From: Halonotius aquaticus
GTDB taxonomy: Archaea > Halobacteriota > Halobacteria > Halobacteriales > Haloferacaceae
Direction: 5' to 3'
DNA length: 64,000 bases
Assembly: GCF_003605575.1 (NCBI RefSeq)
Contig: NZ_QKNY01000018.1
Coordinates: 124,001 to 188,000 of the forward strand
The notes under the pieces were generated by a model that saw only the letters and a list, made by a program, of their open reading frames with translations, did no database searches and had not been told where the DNA came from. This document shows, piece after piece, positions 36,141-45,725 of this stretch; within the stretch, counting starts at the first letter, position 1, and the number at the start of each line of letters is the position of its first letter. The position numbers were made by a program, and so were the translations under genes.

Positions 36141-36170
36141 ACGTTTTACCGCCCAGTCGAAGGGGTTGGT

Positions 36171-36572
36171 ATGCTCAACGATCGCGTCGATACGGCCGGC
36201 CTCCCGCTGGCCGTCGGGGATCTGCTGGCGATCCTCGGCGTGTTGACGATTGGCATGGTACAGCACGGCTCACTGTTCGATCAGGGCGGAATCGATTTCG
36301 CTCACGCGGGCGGCGTCTACGCACCCTTCGTCATCGGGTGGCTCATCGGTGCTGTCGTGATCGGGGCCTACTCCGCGGGCGCAGGCGAGTCCGCGAAGGC
36401 GGCGATCCCGCTGGGGCTCCGGGCGTGGGTAGTCGCCGCATTCGTGGGATTCGCGCTGCGAGCGACGGTGTTTACGGGTGGGCTCGCGCCGATCTTCGTG
36501 GCGATCACGCTCCTGCTCACCGGCGCGCTGATCGCCGGGTTCCGCTGGCTCTTTTTCAAGATCGTCGGTTAA
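36171..36572 (+). CDS. DUF3054 membrane protein
   Basis: A 133-residue protein with four predicted membrane helices (about residues 10-30, 50-70, 82-100 and 105-125), and the conserved G-D-L-L-A-I-L-G in helix 1 and P-L-G-L-R-A-W in the third. The family is known from haloarchaea and actinobacteria, without an assigned function. It follows the methyltransferase in the same direction and converges with the ABC permease gene. Confidence 0.8.
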   Translation: MLNDRVDTAGLPLAVGDLLAILGVLTIGMVQHGSLFDQGGIDFAHAGGVYAPFVIGWLIGAVVIGAYSAGAGESAKAAIPLGLRAWVVAAFVGFALRATVFTGGLAPIFVAITLLLTGALIAGFRWLFFKIVG

Positions 36573-36588
36573 GAAGCCGCGACCGGTT

Positions 36589-38196
36589 CTACTCCATCCG
36601 GTAGCCTTCGACCGTTCGGCGCGCATAGAGGAACGAAAACAGGCCGAATGCGACGCCCAGCACCGCCGTTATGGCAATCCCAACGCCGCCGAAGACGACC
36701 GGCGAGACGCCGAGGGTGTCGGCGACGAGGTGGGTGATGACACCGGTGTGCGTGAGCAACAGCGGGAGCGCAACGATGGAGACGATCAGCGAGTAGATGA
36801 CGAAGGCGAACGTACTCGGAATAATCGCCTTCCGGCTTCGGGAGACGCTGACGGCCTCGTGTCGCGGGAAGGCCGCGCCGATCCCGGTCGCAATCGGGCC
36901 GGCACAGCCCGCCAGCACGACTGTCCCGACGGTCAGCGTCGCAACCGACGCGAGCGACTGCGGGCCGGCAATTCCGAGCGCGACGACCGCGAGCGTCGTC
37001 GCCGGCAGGCCGAGGAGCGCGCCCGCAACGAGGTGGCCGCCAACGAGTGCGCGCGCCGGATCGGGGCTCAACACCGTCGCTGGCAACACCGCCCCCTCGT
37101 TGCCGACGACGTTGAGCGTGAACAACGCACCCGTGATCCACGCCCCACAAAACGCCACCAACACCGGGAACGAGCCAGCAACGCTGCCGGTCTGGACGGT
37201 TTCCATGATCGGCGTCACCAGTATGAACGCCGGGTAGATCGCATACGACAGCGAGATCGGCGCGCGGCGGGCCCGCGTCCAATCGACGGCGACGACGCCG
37301 GCGATGGGCTGGGGAAGCCAACTGAGAACTCGCCCGCCGGTCGCGTCGGTCGGCGTCGCCGTCGATTTCGTCGTTTCGAGCCCGTCGGCGTACCAGAGCC
37401 AGCCCGCCAGCCGCGTCAGAACGGGTGCGCCAACGACGAGCCCACCGGCAACGACGACCAGCCCACCGCCGGCGCGGCCAGGGGAGGCGTCAACGCCGGC
37501 GGCGAGCAGTGCGGCCTCGCCAACCCAGCCGATGGGCGTCGGCGTGAGAACCCCGATCAGCGGGCCGAGGACGTCCGAGGTCGAGTTCGAGAAGAGAACC
37601 GCAAAGTACGCCAGAAAGCCGGCGACGAAGGCGACCGTTCGCAGCCGGTAGAGCAGCCGGGAGCGAACACCGCCGTTCTTGACCAGGAGGGCGACCCCGA
37701 CCCCAGTGGCAAAGCCGGTCGCTGCCAGCAGTGTGGCCGCCACAAAGACGACCGGCGCGGCAGCCAGCGAGCCGGAACCGACAGCGAAGGCGATGGCCGC
37801 CAGTGCGAGGACGATGACTGTTGGAGTCCCAAGTACCGTCGCCTCGGCAGCGAACAGCCCAGCCAACAGCTGGCCGTGGGAGATCGTCGTCAGCAGCCCG
37901 TCGCGGTTGTCGGGATCGAGCAGCGACGTATAGCCGCGGATCCCGCCGAAAACGGCGGTAGCCAGCCAGATCCCGACGGCGACCTGTCTGGCGAAACGGA
38001 TCGGCGTCGATACCGCGCCGGTGAGCGCGCTGCCAGCGAAGTAGGCACCGCCGACAATGACGCCGACGGCGGGGAGCAGAAACAACACCATCAGCGCGAT
38101 CCCGAGCAGTTGGCTCGGATTGTCCCGCAGGGTCCGCCAGCGACGACGGAGTTCGGTACGACCGACCGTCCGGGTTCGCTGCCACGAGACCGACAT
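36589..38196 (-). CDS. ABC-2-type transporter permease
   Basis: A 535-residue polytopic membrane protein with about 12 hydrophobic stretches after a basic N-terminus (R-R-R-W-R-T-L-R). It starts directly after the stop of the ATPase gene, so it forms the membrane half of a two-gene exporter. The substrate is unknown; haloarchaeal pairs of this type are linked to drug, lipid or peptide export and to resistance. GC is very high (long antisense open readings lie over it and are artefacts). Confidence 0.83.
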   Translation of the reverse strand: MSVSWQRTRTVGRTELRRRWRTLRDNPSQLLGIALMVLFLLPAVGVIVGGAYFAGSALTGAVSTPIRFARQVAVGIWLATAVFGGIRGYTSLLDPDNRDGLLTTISHGQLLAGLFAAEATVLGTPTVIVLALAAIAFAVGSGSLAAAPVVFVAATLLAATGFATGVGVALLVKNGGVRSRLLYRLRTVAFVAGFLAYFAVLFSNSTSDVLGPLIGVLTPTPIGWVGEAALLAAGVDASPGRAGGGLVVVAGGLVVGAPVLTRLAGWLWYADGLETTKSTATPTDATGGRVLSWLPQPIAGVVAVDWTRARRAPISLSYAIYPAFILVTPIMETVQTGSVAGSFPVLVAFCGAWITGALFTLNVVGNEGAVLPATVLSPDPARALVGGHLVAGALLGLPATTLAVVALGIAGPQSLASVATLTVGTVVLAGCAGPIATGIGAAFPRHEAVSVSRSRKAIIPSTFAFVIYSLIVSIVALPLLLTHTGVITHLVADTLGVSPVVFGGVGIAITAVLGVAFGLFSFLYARRTVEGYRME

Positions 38197-39018
38197 CTAT
38201 CGCTCCGTCGCCGCCGCGTCGGGCACGCCAGCGGTGTCGACATCGTTGTTGTCGGGGACAGCCGTCGCCGCTGTCGACGATTCGGTCGTCACCGACAGGA
38301 ACACGTCTTCCAGCGTCGAATCGTCGCCGGCTTCGGCGGCTGCCGTCAGTTCCGCCGGTGCGCCCTCGGCGACGATTTGGCCCTCGTAGAGCACGCCGAC
38401 GGTGTCGGCGAGTTCCTCGACGACCGAGAGGATGTGCGTCGAGAGGAAGACCGTCTGGCCGTTGTCGGTCAAGTCGTCGATGGCGTCGATGACGGTGCGT
38501 GCGGCACGGGGGTCGAGCCCGCTGGTCGGCTCATCGAGGAAGACGACATCGGGTTCATGGAGGAGCGCCTGAATCAGCCCGATCTTCTGGCGCATCCCCT
38601 TCGAGTAGTCGTCGAGCCGGCGGTCGGCGTCGTCGGTGAGATCGAAACGGTCGAGCCACTGAGTGATTCGGTCGGTGGTCGGCCCCGGTGGGAGGTCGCG
38701 GAGGCGGGCGAAATACTGGAGCTGTTCGCGGCCGGTGAGTTCGTCGAAGACCGGTGGCTCCTCGGGCAGATAGCCAACGTGTTGCCTGACGCCCTCGCGG
38801 TCGGTGATCGATGTGTCGAGGATCGCAGCGTCACCGCTGGTCGACGCGGTCAGCGTCGTCAACATTCGCATCGTGGTCGTCTTGCCCGCGCCGTTTGGCC
38901 CAAGAAACCCGTAGACTGAGCCCTGCTCGACGGTGAGATCGATCCCGTCGACGACCGGCTCCCCGTCGAAGGTCTTGGTCAACTCGCGGGCGGTGATCGC
39001 CGGTGGCTCGTCGGTCAT
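38197..39018 (-). CDS. ABC-2-type transporter ATP-binding protein
   Basis: A 273-residue ATPase. Walker A G-P-N-G-A-G-K-T-T is at residues 40-48, the signature reads Y-S-K-G-M-R-Q-K near 138, and Walker B V-V-F-L-D-E-P-T-S-G-L-D-P near 160, followed by the S-T-H-I-L switch His. The variant signature S-K-G-M is typical of CcmA/NatA-type ABC-2 exporters. About 35 acidic residues trail the ATPase fold. Its TAG is immediately followed by the ATG of the permease gene. Confidence 0.92.
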   Translation of the reverse strand: MTDEPPAITARELTKTFDGEPVVDGIDLTVEQGSVYGFLGPNGAGKTTTMRMLTTLTASTSGDAAILDTSITDREGVRQHVGYLPEEPPVFDELTGREQLQYFARLRDLPPGPTTDRITQWLDRFDLTDDADRRLDDYSKGMRQKIGLIQALLHEPDVVFLDEPTSGLDPRAARTVIDAIDDLTDNGQTVFLSTHILSVVEELADTVGVLYEGQIVAEGAPAELTAAAEAGDDSTLEDVFLSVTTESSTAATAVPDNNDVDTAGVPDAAATER

Positions 39019-39183
39019 CGGTGGCCCGTCGACACGAGTGTGGTTACCAGCGACGGCGTCGATACTGGACGCTCGGAGGTGGGAGGGCCGAACATGCTGT
39101 TGGGTGTCTGTTTCGGAAAGAATCGCATAAACGCTGTGATGTGAGCGATTGAACCTTCCGCACAGTCGGGAACCGTAGCATTG

Positions 39184-39196
39184 CTATAAGTTATAG
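39184..39196. promoter_or_regulatory. Perfect dyad CTATAAGTTATAG in a divergent promoter region
   Basis: A 13-bp interrupted palindrome with a central G, in the 261-base gap between the ABC ATPase gene and the small membrane protein. A TATA-like TTTATTA near 39246-39252 serves the gene at 39280. The dyad may be an operator or a TATA element for the leftward gene; nothing else is recognised in the gap. Confidence 0.35.
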
Positions 39197-39279
39197 AAAC
39201 GTTTGATGTGGCCACGTAGAAGTCACGAACAAACCACGAGAAAAATTTATTAGTGATTTTGCCGTAGTATACAATAGCC

Positions 39280-39495
39280 ATGGCACAGTACTACGACTAC
39301 GTACTCGGCGTGATTCCGCTGGTGTTGGTCGGCCTCACCACCCTCCTCACGCTCGCCGGGTTCGAGCTCACCACCGCGATCCCGGTCGGGGCTGGCGTTG
39401 CCGCGCTCATCATCGGCCACGCGCTGTTCGTCAACATGCCGACCCAGCCGACGGCGGAATCGGCCGAGGCGTCCCAGCGAGTCAACGCCGAATAG
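39280..39495 (+). CDS. Small two-helix membrane protein, unknown function
   Basis: A 71-residue protein with two hydrophobic helices (about residues 8-27 and 33-51) and a short polar tail. The opening A-Q-Y-Y-D-Y-V-L-G and the composition are common to small haloarchaeal membrane proteins, but I assign no function. A TATA-like box about 30 bases before the ATG supports real expression. Confidence 0.7.
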   Translation: MAQYYDYVLGVIPLVLVGLTTLLTLAGFELTTAIPVGAGVAALIIGHALFVNMPTQPTAESAEASQRVNAE

Positions 39496-39550
39496 CGCGC
39501 GAATCGTTCCGTGACGACCCTTTTTGCCCGTGTGGCGTCGAGATGGATGT

Positions 39551-40549
39551 GTGACTGAGACGCTATTTCTCACCAGCGACGATGTGGCGGGACTGGCGAC
39601 ACCAGCGGAGTACGTCGAGCGCGTCGTCGACGGCTATCGGCAGCGCGGGGAGGGCGCGCCAGCCGAGCCCCGCACCGCGCTGTTCGGTGACGATCCGGCA
39701 GGCATGTTGACGAGCTACAGTGCGATCCTCCCCGAAGACGGCTACATGGGCGGGTATACCTACAGTGCCGGCTTCGGTGCGGGCGACGCATGGTTCATGA
39801 CACCGCTGTTCGACGCCGACAGCGGCGAGCCGCTGGCGCTGCTGGACGGCGCGAGCATGAACCCGTTCAAAACCGGCGCGACCGGCGCGGTCGCCGTTGA
39901 CACCTTAGCCCGCGACGATGCCGAGACGGTCGGCCTCATCGGTTCCGGCCCGCAAGCGCGTGGGCAGCTCCGCGCGACGGCGACAGTGCGGGATCTCACC
40001 GCGGTCGACGTCTACTCGCCGACACAGGCCAACCGAGAGGCATTTGCTGACGAGATGACCGAGACGCTCGGCGTCGATGTCACCGCCGTCAATTCGAGTG
40101 CGGCCGCCGTCGCCGACGCAGATATCGTCATCACCGCAACGACCGCTGGCGAGCCGGTCTTCGACGGCGACGAGTTGGCTCCCGGGACGCATGTGACCGC
40201 AATGGGACAGTACAATCCGAGCAAACGCGAACTCGATACCACGACCATCGAACGGAGCACCTATGTCCCGGATCTCCGCGATCGCGCCACACAGGACGCC
40301 GGGGCACTGCTGCACACAATCGAAACAGGGGTCGTGACTGAGTCGCATATCCATGCCGAACTCGGCAATATCGTCGCCGGCAACGCCGCGGGCCGGACGA
40401 GCGACGACGAAATCACCGTCTTCGATAGCGGCGGGACAGCCATCGAGACAGTGGCGGCGGCGGGCATGCTCTATGAGCGTGCTCGCGAGCAGGGTCTCGG
40501 TTCGACAATCGAGTTCGCCCCAGCGAGCGACGCGTTGACTGGAAAATAG
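39551..40549 (+). CDS. Ornithine cyclodeaminase/mu-crystallin/alanine dehydrogenase family protein
   Basis: A 332-residue NAD(P)-dependent enzyme. The Rossmann site V-G-L-I-G-S-G-P-Q-A-R-G-Q is near residue 120, preceded by N-P-F-K-T-G-A-T-G, and an M-G-Q-Y-N-P segment near 215 matches the family. Members deaminate ornithine or alanine, or reduce related imines; which one applies cannot be told. GTG 39551 is chosen because no ATG is in frame near the family N-terminus (T-E-T-L-F-L-T). It converges with pelota, 16 bases away. Confidence 0.85.
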   Translation: MTETLFLTSDDVAGLATPAEYVERVVDGYRQRGEGAPAEPRTALFGDDPAGMLTSYSAILPEDGYMGGYTYSAGFGAGDAWFMTPLFDADSGEPLALLDGASMNPFKTGATGAVAVDTLARDDAETVGLIGSGPQARGQLRATATVRDLTAVDVYSPTQANREAFADEMTETLGVDVTAVNSSAAAVADADIVITATTAGEPVFDGDELAPGTHVTAMGQYNPSKRELDTTTIERSTYVPDLRDRATQDAGALLHTIETGVVTESHIHAELGNIVAGNAAGRTSDDEITVFDSGGTAIETVAAAGMLYERAREQGLGSTIEFAPASDALTGK

Positions 40550-40565
40550 ATCGCGGGAGCAGGAA

Positions 40566-41633
40566 TTACTGTAGGCGATACCGTAGTAGCGCGGCGATTC
40601 CGCCGAAACTATCGAGCTGTTGGCCGGGCTGGAAATCCGACGAGAACACCGTGATCTCGCCGCCCTGCTGTTCGACGGTTTCGATCACGTCGTTGATGTC
40701 GAGCTCCCAGTCGCCGTCGCCCTGTCGTTCGTCCCGCAGGCGATTGTCGAGGATCAACAGTTCCTCGACCGCGCCGAAGTCAGCGGCCTTCTGGACTTCG
40801 TCGATCCCATAGGCCGCTTTCGCGCCGTCGGCGATCCGCTCCATCAGTTCGTCGATGGTTTCGGCCTCGCGAGCGATCCGGGTTTCGTCCTGTACCTCCT
40901 CGACCGCGCCGCGTTTCAGCACTTCGTGGACGCCGCGGCCGCCCGCACTGGAGGTGTCGACGACGGTGATCAGGTCGGCGAGGTTGCGGTACTCCTCCTC
41001 AATGTAGTCGCGGGCGTCCTGCTTCGTGAACCCGGGGCCGGCGAGGATGATCGCGTCGGTGTCGAGGTGGCCGAGGGCGTCGCCTAACTCGGCGAACAGT
41101 TCCTCGCGCGGGCGGGAGTACTCGCCCTTGCCCGTGGGTTTGGTGAAGGAGGCGTACTCGTCGACGCCGTACTCCTTGACGAGGTGGATGTAAGCCTCGC
41201 CTTCCTCGACGGTGGCGATAGCGACATCGGGGCTGTCGGCGGCCTCCTCGGCCTCCTCGATGCGCTCGATCTGGTCGGCCTTGAACTGCTTTTCAATCGT
41301 CAATTCGTCGTGGGCTTCGACGTTGAGCGTGTGGTGGTGGCCGAGTTGATCCTCGCGGGAGCAGCCCGTGATCTCGCCGCCGACGCGCAGCCGGTTGGCG
41401 AAGCGCGCGAACTCCACATCCGAGACCTCGATGGTCACCGAGAGGTGTTCGCGCTGACCGCCGGTGTCGCGCATCTGGTCGTCGTCGCGTTGGATGCGCC
41501 GGGTGGTGTCGCCGGAGACGAGATCGCCCGGTTCGAGGACGTAGGAGAGATGCCAGAGGTCGTCGACGGTTTCGGGCGTGAGCGTCAGCCGCTCGCGGCC
41601 GGCCTCGCCCTGCCCGCGACTCGAAATTCGCAT
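40566..41633 (-). CDS. pelA: Pelota, mRNA-surveillance and ribosome-rescue factor
   Basis: A 355-residue eRF1-like protein that with aEF1A releases stalled ribosomes. The N-terminal Sm-like domain opens M-R-I-S-S-R-G-Q and contains the D-V-E-F-x-x-F-A-N-R-L-R-V-x-G segment; the central domain has [10 protein letters not shown] near residue 195; and the C-terminal domain holds Y-G-I-D-E-V and V-E-E-L-L-I-L-D-N. The GGQ loop of eRF1 is absent, as expected. A single-copy core gene. Confidence 0.94.
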   Translation of the reverse strand: MRISSRGQGEAGRERLTLTPETVDDLWHLSYVLEPGDLVSGDTTRRIQRDDDQMRDTGGQREHLSVTIEVSDVEFARFANRLRVGGEITGCSREDQLGHHHTLNVEAHDELTIEKQFKADQIERIEEAEEAADSPDVAIATVEEGEAYIHLVKEYGVDEYASFTKPTGKGEYSRPREELFAELGDALGHLDTDAIILAGPGFTKQDARDYIEEEYRNLADLITVVDTSSAGGRGVHEVLKRGAVEEVQDETRIAREAETIDELMERIADGAKAAYGIDEVQKAADFGAVEELLILDNRLRDERQGDGDWELDINDVIETVEQQGGEITVFSSDFQPGQQLDSFGGIAALLRYRLQ

Positions 41634-41755
41634 AGCGGGTGTTCAGGTGGCGCGGTAACAACGCTTGTGTTCTGGCGTGAATCATTCGTCAACACCCACC
41701 ATGCAAACAAACGTGGAGACTAATATTATGACAATGGGATTATTTATTCGTAGCA

Positions 41756-42664
41756 ATGACTCGGGATAGAGACAAGGACAAGGATCTTGCTGAAGACTTC
41801 TGGAAAAAATCAGACACCGAGAGCGTAGTTGATTTTGAAATCGCCTTAGCGGCTTTCTTAGCAACTGTAGTTCTAACATTTCCAACTCAGGAAGCACCTT
41901 GGATTGGAAAAGTTGCTGCATCAGCAGTCTTATTAATCACCTTGATTCGACGTATCGCAATAGCCAGTCCTTACGCGCAAGAAGACAAAATCATGAACCG
42001 GACAACACGGTTGATCGAATTTTTTACAGCGACTTGTGTGATCGTGATTTTTATTTCACTTTCCGAATATTTTTCAGAGTTGTCCGGTAGTTCGGTTCTG
42101 CTACACTTTTCGGTAACAACGGTAGTTATCTTGTTTATTTTAGTTATTTTGCATGAATTTGTATTTCTTGATTATCTAATCTGGTGGTATGCTAAATTTG
42201 ACCAAAAAGAAACTCGTGGAGATAAGTTTGAGCCAATTTGGAGAGACCTCAAGACAATTTCATATTGGGGAACCAGGGCAAGAAGAAATCGAGAATCTTG
42301 GAAGGAGTTATCTAATAATATCGATTCTACGCTTGCAGAACCATCTGATCTACTCGATGATTTTGAGTTTTCTAAGTTCATAAGAAGTGTGTTTGTTCTA
42401 GTTCTCTTTTATTTCGCTATTAGTATCCCATCTGGACTATTTACCATCTCATCAGGCAATATTTTGTTATTTCTAGCCTTTCCAGCAGTTGTCTTTGCTC
42501 GTGACCATGCCTGTTTTTTGTATGTAGGCTATGGCAATACCTCATATGAGGAGTTTAGAAAACCGGTATGGGAGATTTCACTCTGGTCTGCAACGTATAT
42601 GCTAATCGTAATTCGTTTACTCGGTTATACACCATTCGGTAAATTGCTGAATTGGTATTGGTGA
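41756..42664 (+). CDS. AT-rich orphan membrane protein, unknown function
   Basis: A 302-residue protein with a strongly charged N-terminus (T-R-D-R-D-K-D-K-D) and six or seven hydrophobic segments (about residues 28-42, 52-70, 87-107, 117-147, 214-235, 240-255 and 272-290), with a charged cytoplasmic-type loop of about 60 residues in between (R-A-R-R-N-R-E-S-W-K-E-L). No family is recognised. Base composition is far lower in GC than anything adjacent, so it was probably acquired recently. A TAATATTA element about 30 bases upstream may be its promoter. No partner gene accompanies it. Confidence 0.75.
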   Translation: MTRDRDKDKDLAEDFWKKSDTESVVDFEIALAAFLATVVLTFPTQEAPWIGKVAASAVLLITLIRRIAIASPYAQEDKIMNRTTRLIEFFTATCVIVIFISLSEYFSELSGSSVLLHFSVTTVVILFILVILHEFVFLDYLIWWYAKFDQKETRGDKFEPIWRDLKTISYWGTRARRNRESWKELSNNIDSTLAEPSDLLDDFEFSKFIRSVFVLVLFYFAISIPSGLFTISSGNILLFLAFPAVVFARDHACFLYVGYGNTSYEEFRKPVWEISLWSATYMLIVIRLLGYTPFGKLLNWYW

Positions 42665-42706
42665 ATCGGTAAAGCAATAAGAGTGGATGAGAACCAAGCT
42701 GATCCC

Positions 42707-43780
42707 TTAGTCCGATTCAACGACCTGCTCAAGCCCCGACTGCTCCATTCCGGACTCCACGAGCACGCCGTGGGCACTCTCGCGTTCCTTCGCGCCGTCG
42801 GAGACTTTCACGAACACCGCGTTCTCGCGGGCCTCAGAGATCGTCTGCCCGCCGCAGTAGCTCAGCCCCGAGCGAATCCCAGCGAGGAACTCCTCAGTCA
42901 ACGGCGCGAGCAGGCCTTTGTACGGCGTCAACGCCTCGACGCCCTCGCCGGAATCGACGTTGATGTCCTTATCCTCGCGGTCGTCGTTGGCCGCCGTCGA
43001 GGCCATCCCGCGAGAGCGTTTGAACCGCTCGCCGTTGCGCGTGACGACGCGGCCCGGTGCCTCATCGGTGCCGGCGAAGAAGCCGCCCATCATCACCGTC
43101 TCCGCGCCGGCCATCAGTGCCTTCGCGGCGTCGCCGGAGTTCTGAATCCCGCCGTCGGCCATGACCGTGATGCCGAGTTCGTCGGCGCGGTCAGCACACT
43201 CATCGACCGCCGAGAGCTGTGGGTAGCCCGCGCCGGCGACCTCACGGGTCGTGCAGTGCGAACCCGGCCCGACGCCGACTTTCACGCAGTCCGCGCCCGA
43301 GTCGTACAGATCCTCGACAGCATCGGGCGTGACGACGTTGCCGGCGATCAGTTCGGGATCGTACTCCGCGCGAATCTCCGCGACGGCGTCGAGTGCGCGC
43401 TCCATGTGTCCGTGAGCGACATCGAGGACGACGGCGTCGCCGCCAGCGTTCAAAATCGCCTCCGTGCGGTCAAGATAGTTCTCGTCGATGCCGACCGCCG
43501 CGGCGACGGGGCCGCCCTGCTCGGCGACCTCGCGGACTTCCGCGGCCTGCTCCCCGATCGAGAGGAAGCGGTGGATGACGCCCAGTCCGCCGAGGTCGGC
43601 CAGTGCGGCTGCCGTGTCGGCTTCGGTGACGGTGTCCATCGCCGCGCTGACGACGGGGATGTCCAGCGAGAGCGACGGCGTCAACCGTGCGGTGAGGTCG
43701 ATTTCGCTTCGACTATCCACAGCCGACCGCTGTGGAACCAGCAATGCGTCTCCGTACGAGAGTCCGGTGCGAATCTCCAT
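42707..43780 (-). CDS. IMP dehydrogenase/GMP reductase family protein without CBS domains
   Basis: A 357-residue TIM-barrel enzyme of purine nucleotide interconversion. The active-site loop [11 protein letters not shown] holds Cys176, and D-G-G-I, M-M-G-G-F and R-G-M-A-S follow in family order. The CBS pair found in most IMP dehydrogenases is absent, so GMP reductase or a minimal IMP dehydrogenase are both possible. His175 stands where most members have Ile/Met before the Cys. A TATA-like TTAATATC at 43811-43818 lies about 30 bases before the ATG. Confidence 0.85.
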   Translation of the reverse strand: MEIRTGLSYGDALLVPQRSAVDSRSEIDLTARLTPSLSLDIPVVSAAMDTVTEADTAAALADLGGLGVIHRFLSIGEQAAEVREVAEQGGPVAAAVGIDENYLDRTEAILNAGGDAVVLDVAHGHMERALDAVAEIRAEYDPELIAGNVVTPDAVEDLYDSGADCVKVGVGPGSHCTTREVAGAGYPQLSAVDECADRADELGITVMADGGIQNSGDAAKALMAGAETVMMGGFFAGTDEAPGRVVTRNGERFKRSRGMASTAANDDREDKDINVDSGEGVEALTPYKGLLAPLTEEFLAGIRSGLSYCGGQTISEARENAVFVKVSDGAKERESAHGVLVESGMEQSGLEQVVESD

Positions 43781-43810
43781 GTGTAACCCTCGTGAAGGAC
43801 GGGCTAAGCG

Positions 43811-43943
43811 ATATTAACGCTGTCCCTGACGACCCATGCTACCGCGTTACAAACGATTTAGTAGCTGGGGTGTATATATTGAAGGAACACACGTCACGCC
43901 TGCGGGACTCCATGTGTAACCAACCCCGTTCTGTGACGTGTGT
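43811..43943. promoter_or_regulatory. Upstream region of the IMPDH/GMPR gene: TATA box, inverted repeat and duplicated start context
   Basis: The 247-base gap to purM contains a TATA-like box (43811-43818, minus strand), a perfect 11-bp inverted repeat ACACACGTCAC/GTGACGTGTGT (43887-43897 and 43933-43943), and a second copy (43908-43921) of the 14 bases around the start codon of this gene (first copy 43775-43788). The second copy opens a 24-codon reading (43913 to 43839) on the same strand. Function unknown; a purine-responsive leader or operator is a guess. Confidence 0.4.
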
Positions 43944-44027
43944 CTCTAGTCGTGAGCAACGGGTATGTTTTAGCCGCCAGCAACGCAATTTTCAGCCCGC
44001 GAGCGACGCTGCTATCGGTCGATTCTG

Positions 44028-45023
44028 CTACAGATCGAGGCCGCGAATCGAGACGCCAGCTCCGGCGTCGTGGTCGTCGCTCGCTTCGACGTGACCGATC
44101 ACCCGGCCGTCGGTCGCGGCTGCGAGATCAGCGGCGGTTGCGTCGTCGCCGACGGCAGCGACGAAGCCGGTACCCATGTTGAACGTCGTGTGCATCTCGG
44201 CGTCGGAAACGTTGCCCTGCTCTTGGACAAAGTCAAAGACGGGCTGGGCGTCGAAGGGGTCGTCAACGACGTAGCGGTGCTCGCCGAGCCGCTGGAGGTT
44301 CCCCCAGCCGCCGCCGGTGATGTGGGCCGCGCCGCGAACGCCGTGGGCGCGCATCGGTGTCAACAACTCAGTATAGATCCGCGTCGGCTCCAGTAGGGCC
44401 TCGCCGATGGTCTCGTAGCCCTCAAACGGGCAGCGGTCGGTGTACTCGTGGTCGCGGGTCGTCGCCGTCCGCGCCAGCGTGAGCCCGTTGGAGTGGATTC
44501 CCGAGGACGCCCAGCCGACGAGCGTATCACCCGGTTCGGCCGCGCCGTCGAAAAGGCCGTCTTTGTCGGCGAGGCCAACGCAGGCACCCGCGAGATCAAG
44601 GCCCTTGACCACTTCCGGCATCACCGCGGTTTCGCCGCCGACGAGCTCGATATCGGCCTGGTCGGCTCCGGCGGCCAGCCCCTCGCCGATCTGTTCGGCG
44701 AAGTTGTCGTCGGGCTCGTCGATCGCGAGATAGTCGACGAAGGCGACCGGCCGGACGCCGGCGGCGACGAGGTCGTTGACGTTCATCGCGATGCAGTCGA
44801 TACCGACCGTCGAGTAATCGCCGAGGGCTTCGGCGACGAGCAGTTTCGTCCCGACGCCGTCAGTCGCTAAGGCGAGATATCGGTCGCCGATATCGAGTAA
44901 GCCGGCGTAGTCGCCCTCGCTGTCGCCGACCGCGTCGATCAGCGCGGCCGTCGCCGACTCGCTGGCTTCGATATCGACGCCCGTGTCGGCGTAGGTGAGT
45001 TCGTCGTCCGCGTCGTCAGTCAT
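44028..45023 (-). CDS. purM: Phosphoribosylformylglycinamidine cyclo-ligase
   Basis: A 331-residue enzyme that closes the imidazole ring to AIR in purine synthesis. The order of motifs fits: Y-A-D-T-G-V-D-I at the start, A-L-A-T-D-G-V-G-T-K near 50, N-V-N-D-L-V-A-A-G-V-R-P near 80, G-G-E-T-A-V-M-P-E near 128 and S-S-G-I-H-S-N-G near 170. The C-terminal domain follows with H-I-T-G-G-G-W-G-N. Length is family-typical. It lies on the same strand as the IMPDH/GMPR-type gene, 247 bases ahead of it. Confidence 0.95.
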   Translation of the reverse strand: MTDDADDELTYADTGVDIEASESATAALIDAVGDSEGDYAGLLDIGDRYLALATDGVGTKLLVAEALGDYSTVGIDCIAMNVNDLVAAGVRPVAFVDYLAIDEPDDNFAEQIGEGLAAGADQADIELVGGETAVMPEVVKGLDLAGACVGLADKDGLFDGAAEPGDTLVGWASSGIHSNGLTLARTATTRDHEYTDRCPFEGYETIGEALLEPTRIYTELLTPMRAHGVRGAAHITGGGWGNLQRLGEHRYVVDDPFDAQPVFDFVQEQGNVSDAEMHTTFNMGTGFVAAVGDDATAADLAAATDGRVIGHVEASDDHDAGAGVSIRGLDL

Positions 45024-45074
45024 ACCTCACAGCGCGGGCAGCGAACACAAAAGCGCGATGATTCGGCGGGTCGC

Positions 45075-45725
45075 TTAGATGATGCTGATATCGAGCGTCG
45101 TCCACGCGATGTAGGTCAACGCCGCACTCAGGAGGAACGTCCCGCCCCAGACCGGTTTGCTCCACCCGATAACGGTCTTCCCATCAAGTGGGCCGAACGG
45201 CACGAGATTGAACGCCGCCAGAAACAGGTTGACGATGATCCCGAGTTGGCCGAGCAAGACAAGCAGCCCTAGATTTAGCCCGATGCCACCGAGATACACA
45301 GGCAGAAAGACCGCCGCCAACACGAGATTCATCACCGGGCCGGCGATGGCGATGTGGCCGTGTTCTTTTGCGTTCAGGTAGCCGCGGTGGTGTACCGCGC
45401 CGGGCGCGGCAAAAATGAACCCGAGTAGCGCGCTCATCACAGCCAGAAACAGCATGTTGTAGTCGGCCCGAAACTCCGCGACCTGGCCGTAGTTGACGGC
45501 GACGACCTTGTGGGCGAGTTCGTGCAGCAGGAAGGCAACACCCGCCGTCAACAGACTCACGCCGAGCAACACGACCAGCGGAAGGCCGACCATCGCCAGC
45601 AGGTTCGGCCCACCGCCGGCGAAAAAGATCGTGAAGGCCAGCCCCAAGGCAGCCCAGGCGACCAGCAGATCACGCACCTCACGCGTGCTGAACTCGTAGT
45701 CGCCGATCTGATAGGCGGTGCTCAT
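45075..45725 (-). CDS. Site-2-protease-like membrane metalloprotease (M50)
   Basis: A 216-residue protein with about five or six membrane helices. The zinc motif H-E-L-A-H is at residues 68-72, inside a helix, and the distal N-L-V-P-F-G-P-L-D-G motif that supplies the third ligand is near residue 172. It is a minimal M50 enzyme without PDZ or CBS domains. It cuts within membranes; substrates are unknown. Its ATG overlaps the stop of the TraB gene by four bases. Confidence 0.88.
   Translation of the reverse strand: MSTAYQIGDYEFSTREVRDLLVAWAALGLAFTIFFAGGGPNLLAMVGLPLVVLLGVSLLTAGVAFLLHELAHKVVAVNYGQVAEFRADYNMLFLAVMSALLGFIFAAPGAVHHRGYLNAKEHGHIAIAGPVMNLVLAAVFLPVYLGGIGLNLGLLVLLGQLGIIVNLFLAAFNLVPFGPLDGKTVIGWSKPVWGGTFLLSAALTYIAWTTLDISII

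Noticed and set aside
36730-38919. A 729-codon open frame on the plus strand
   Set aside because: It is antisense to the ABC permease and ATPase genes, has a composition dominated by R, D and G typical of a GC-rich shadow frame, and shows no domain.
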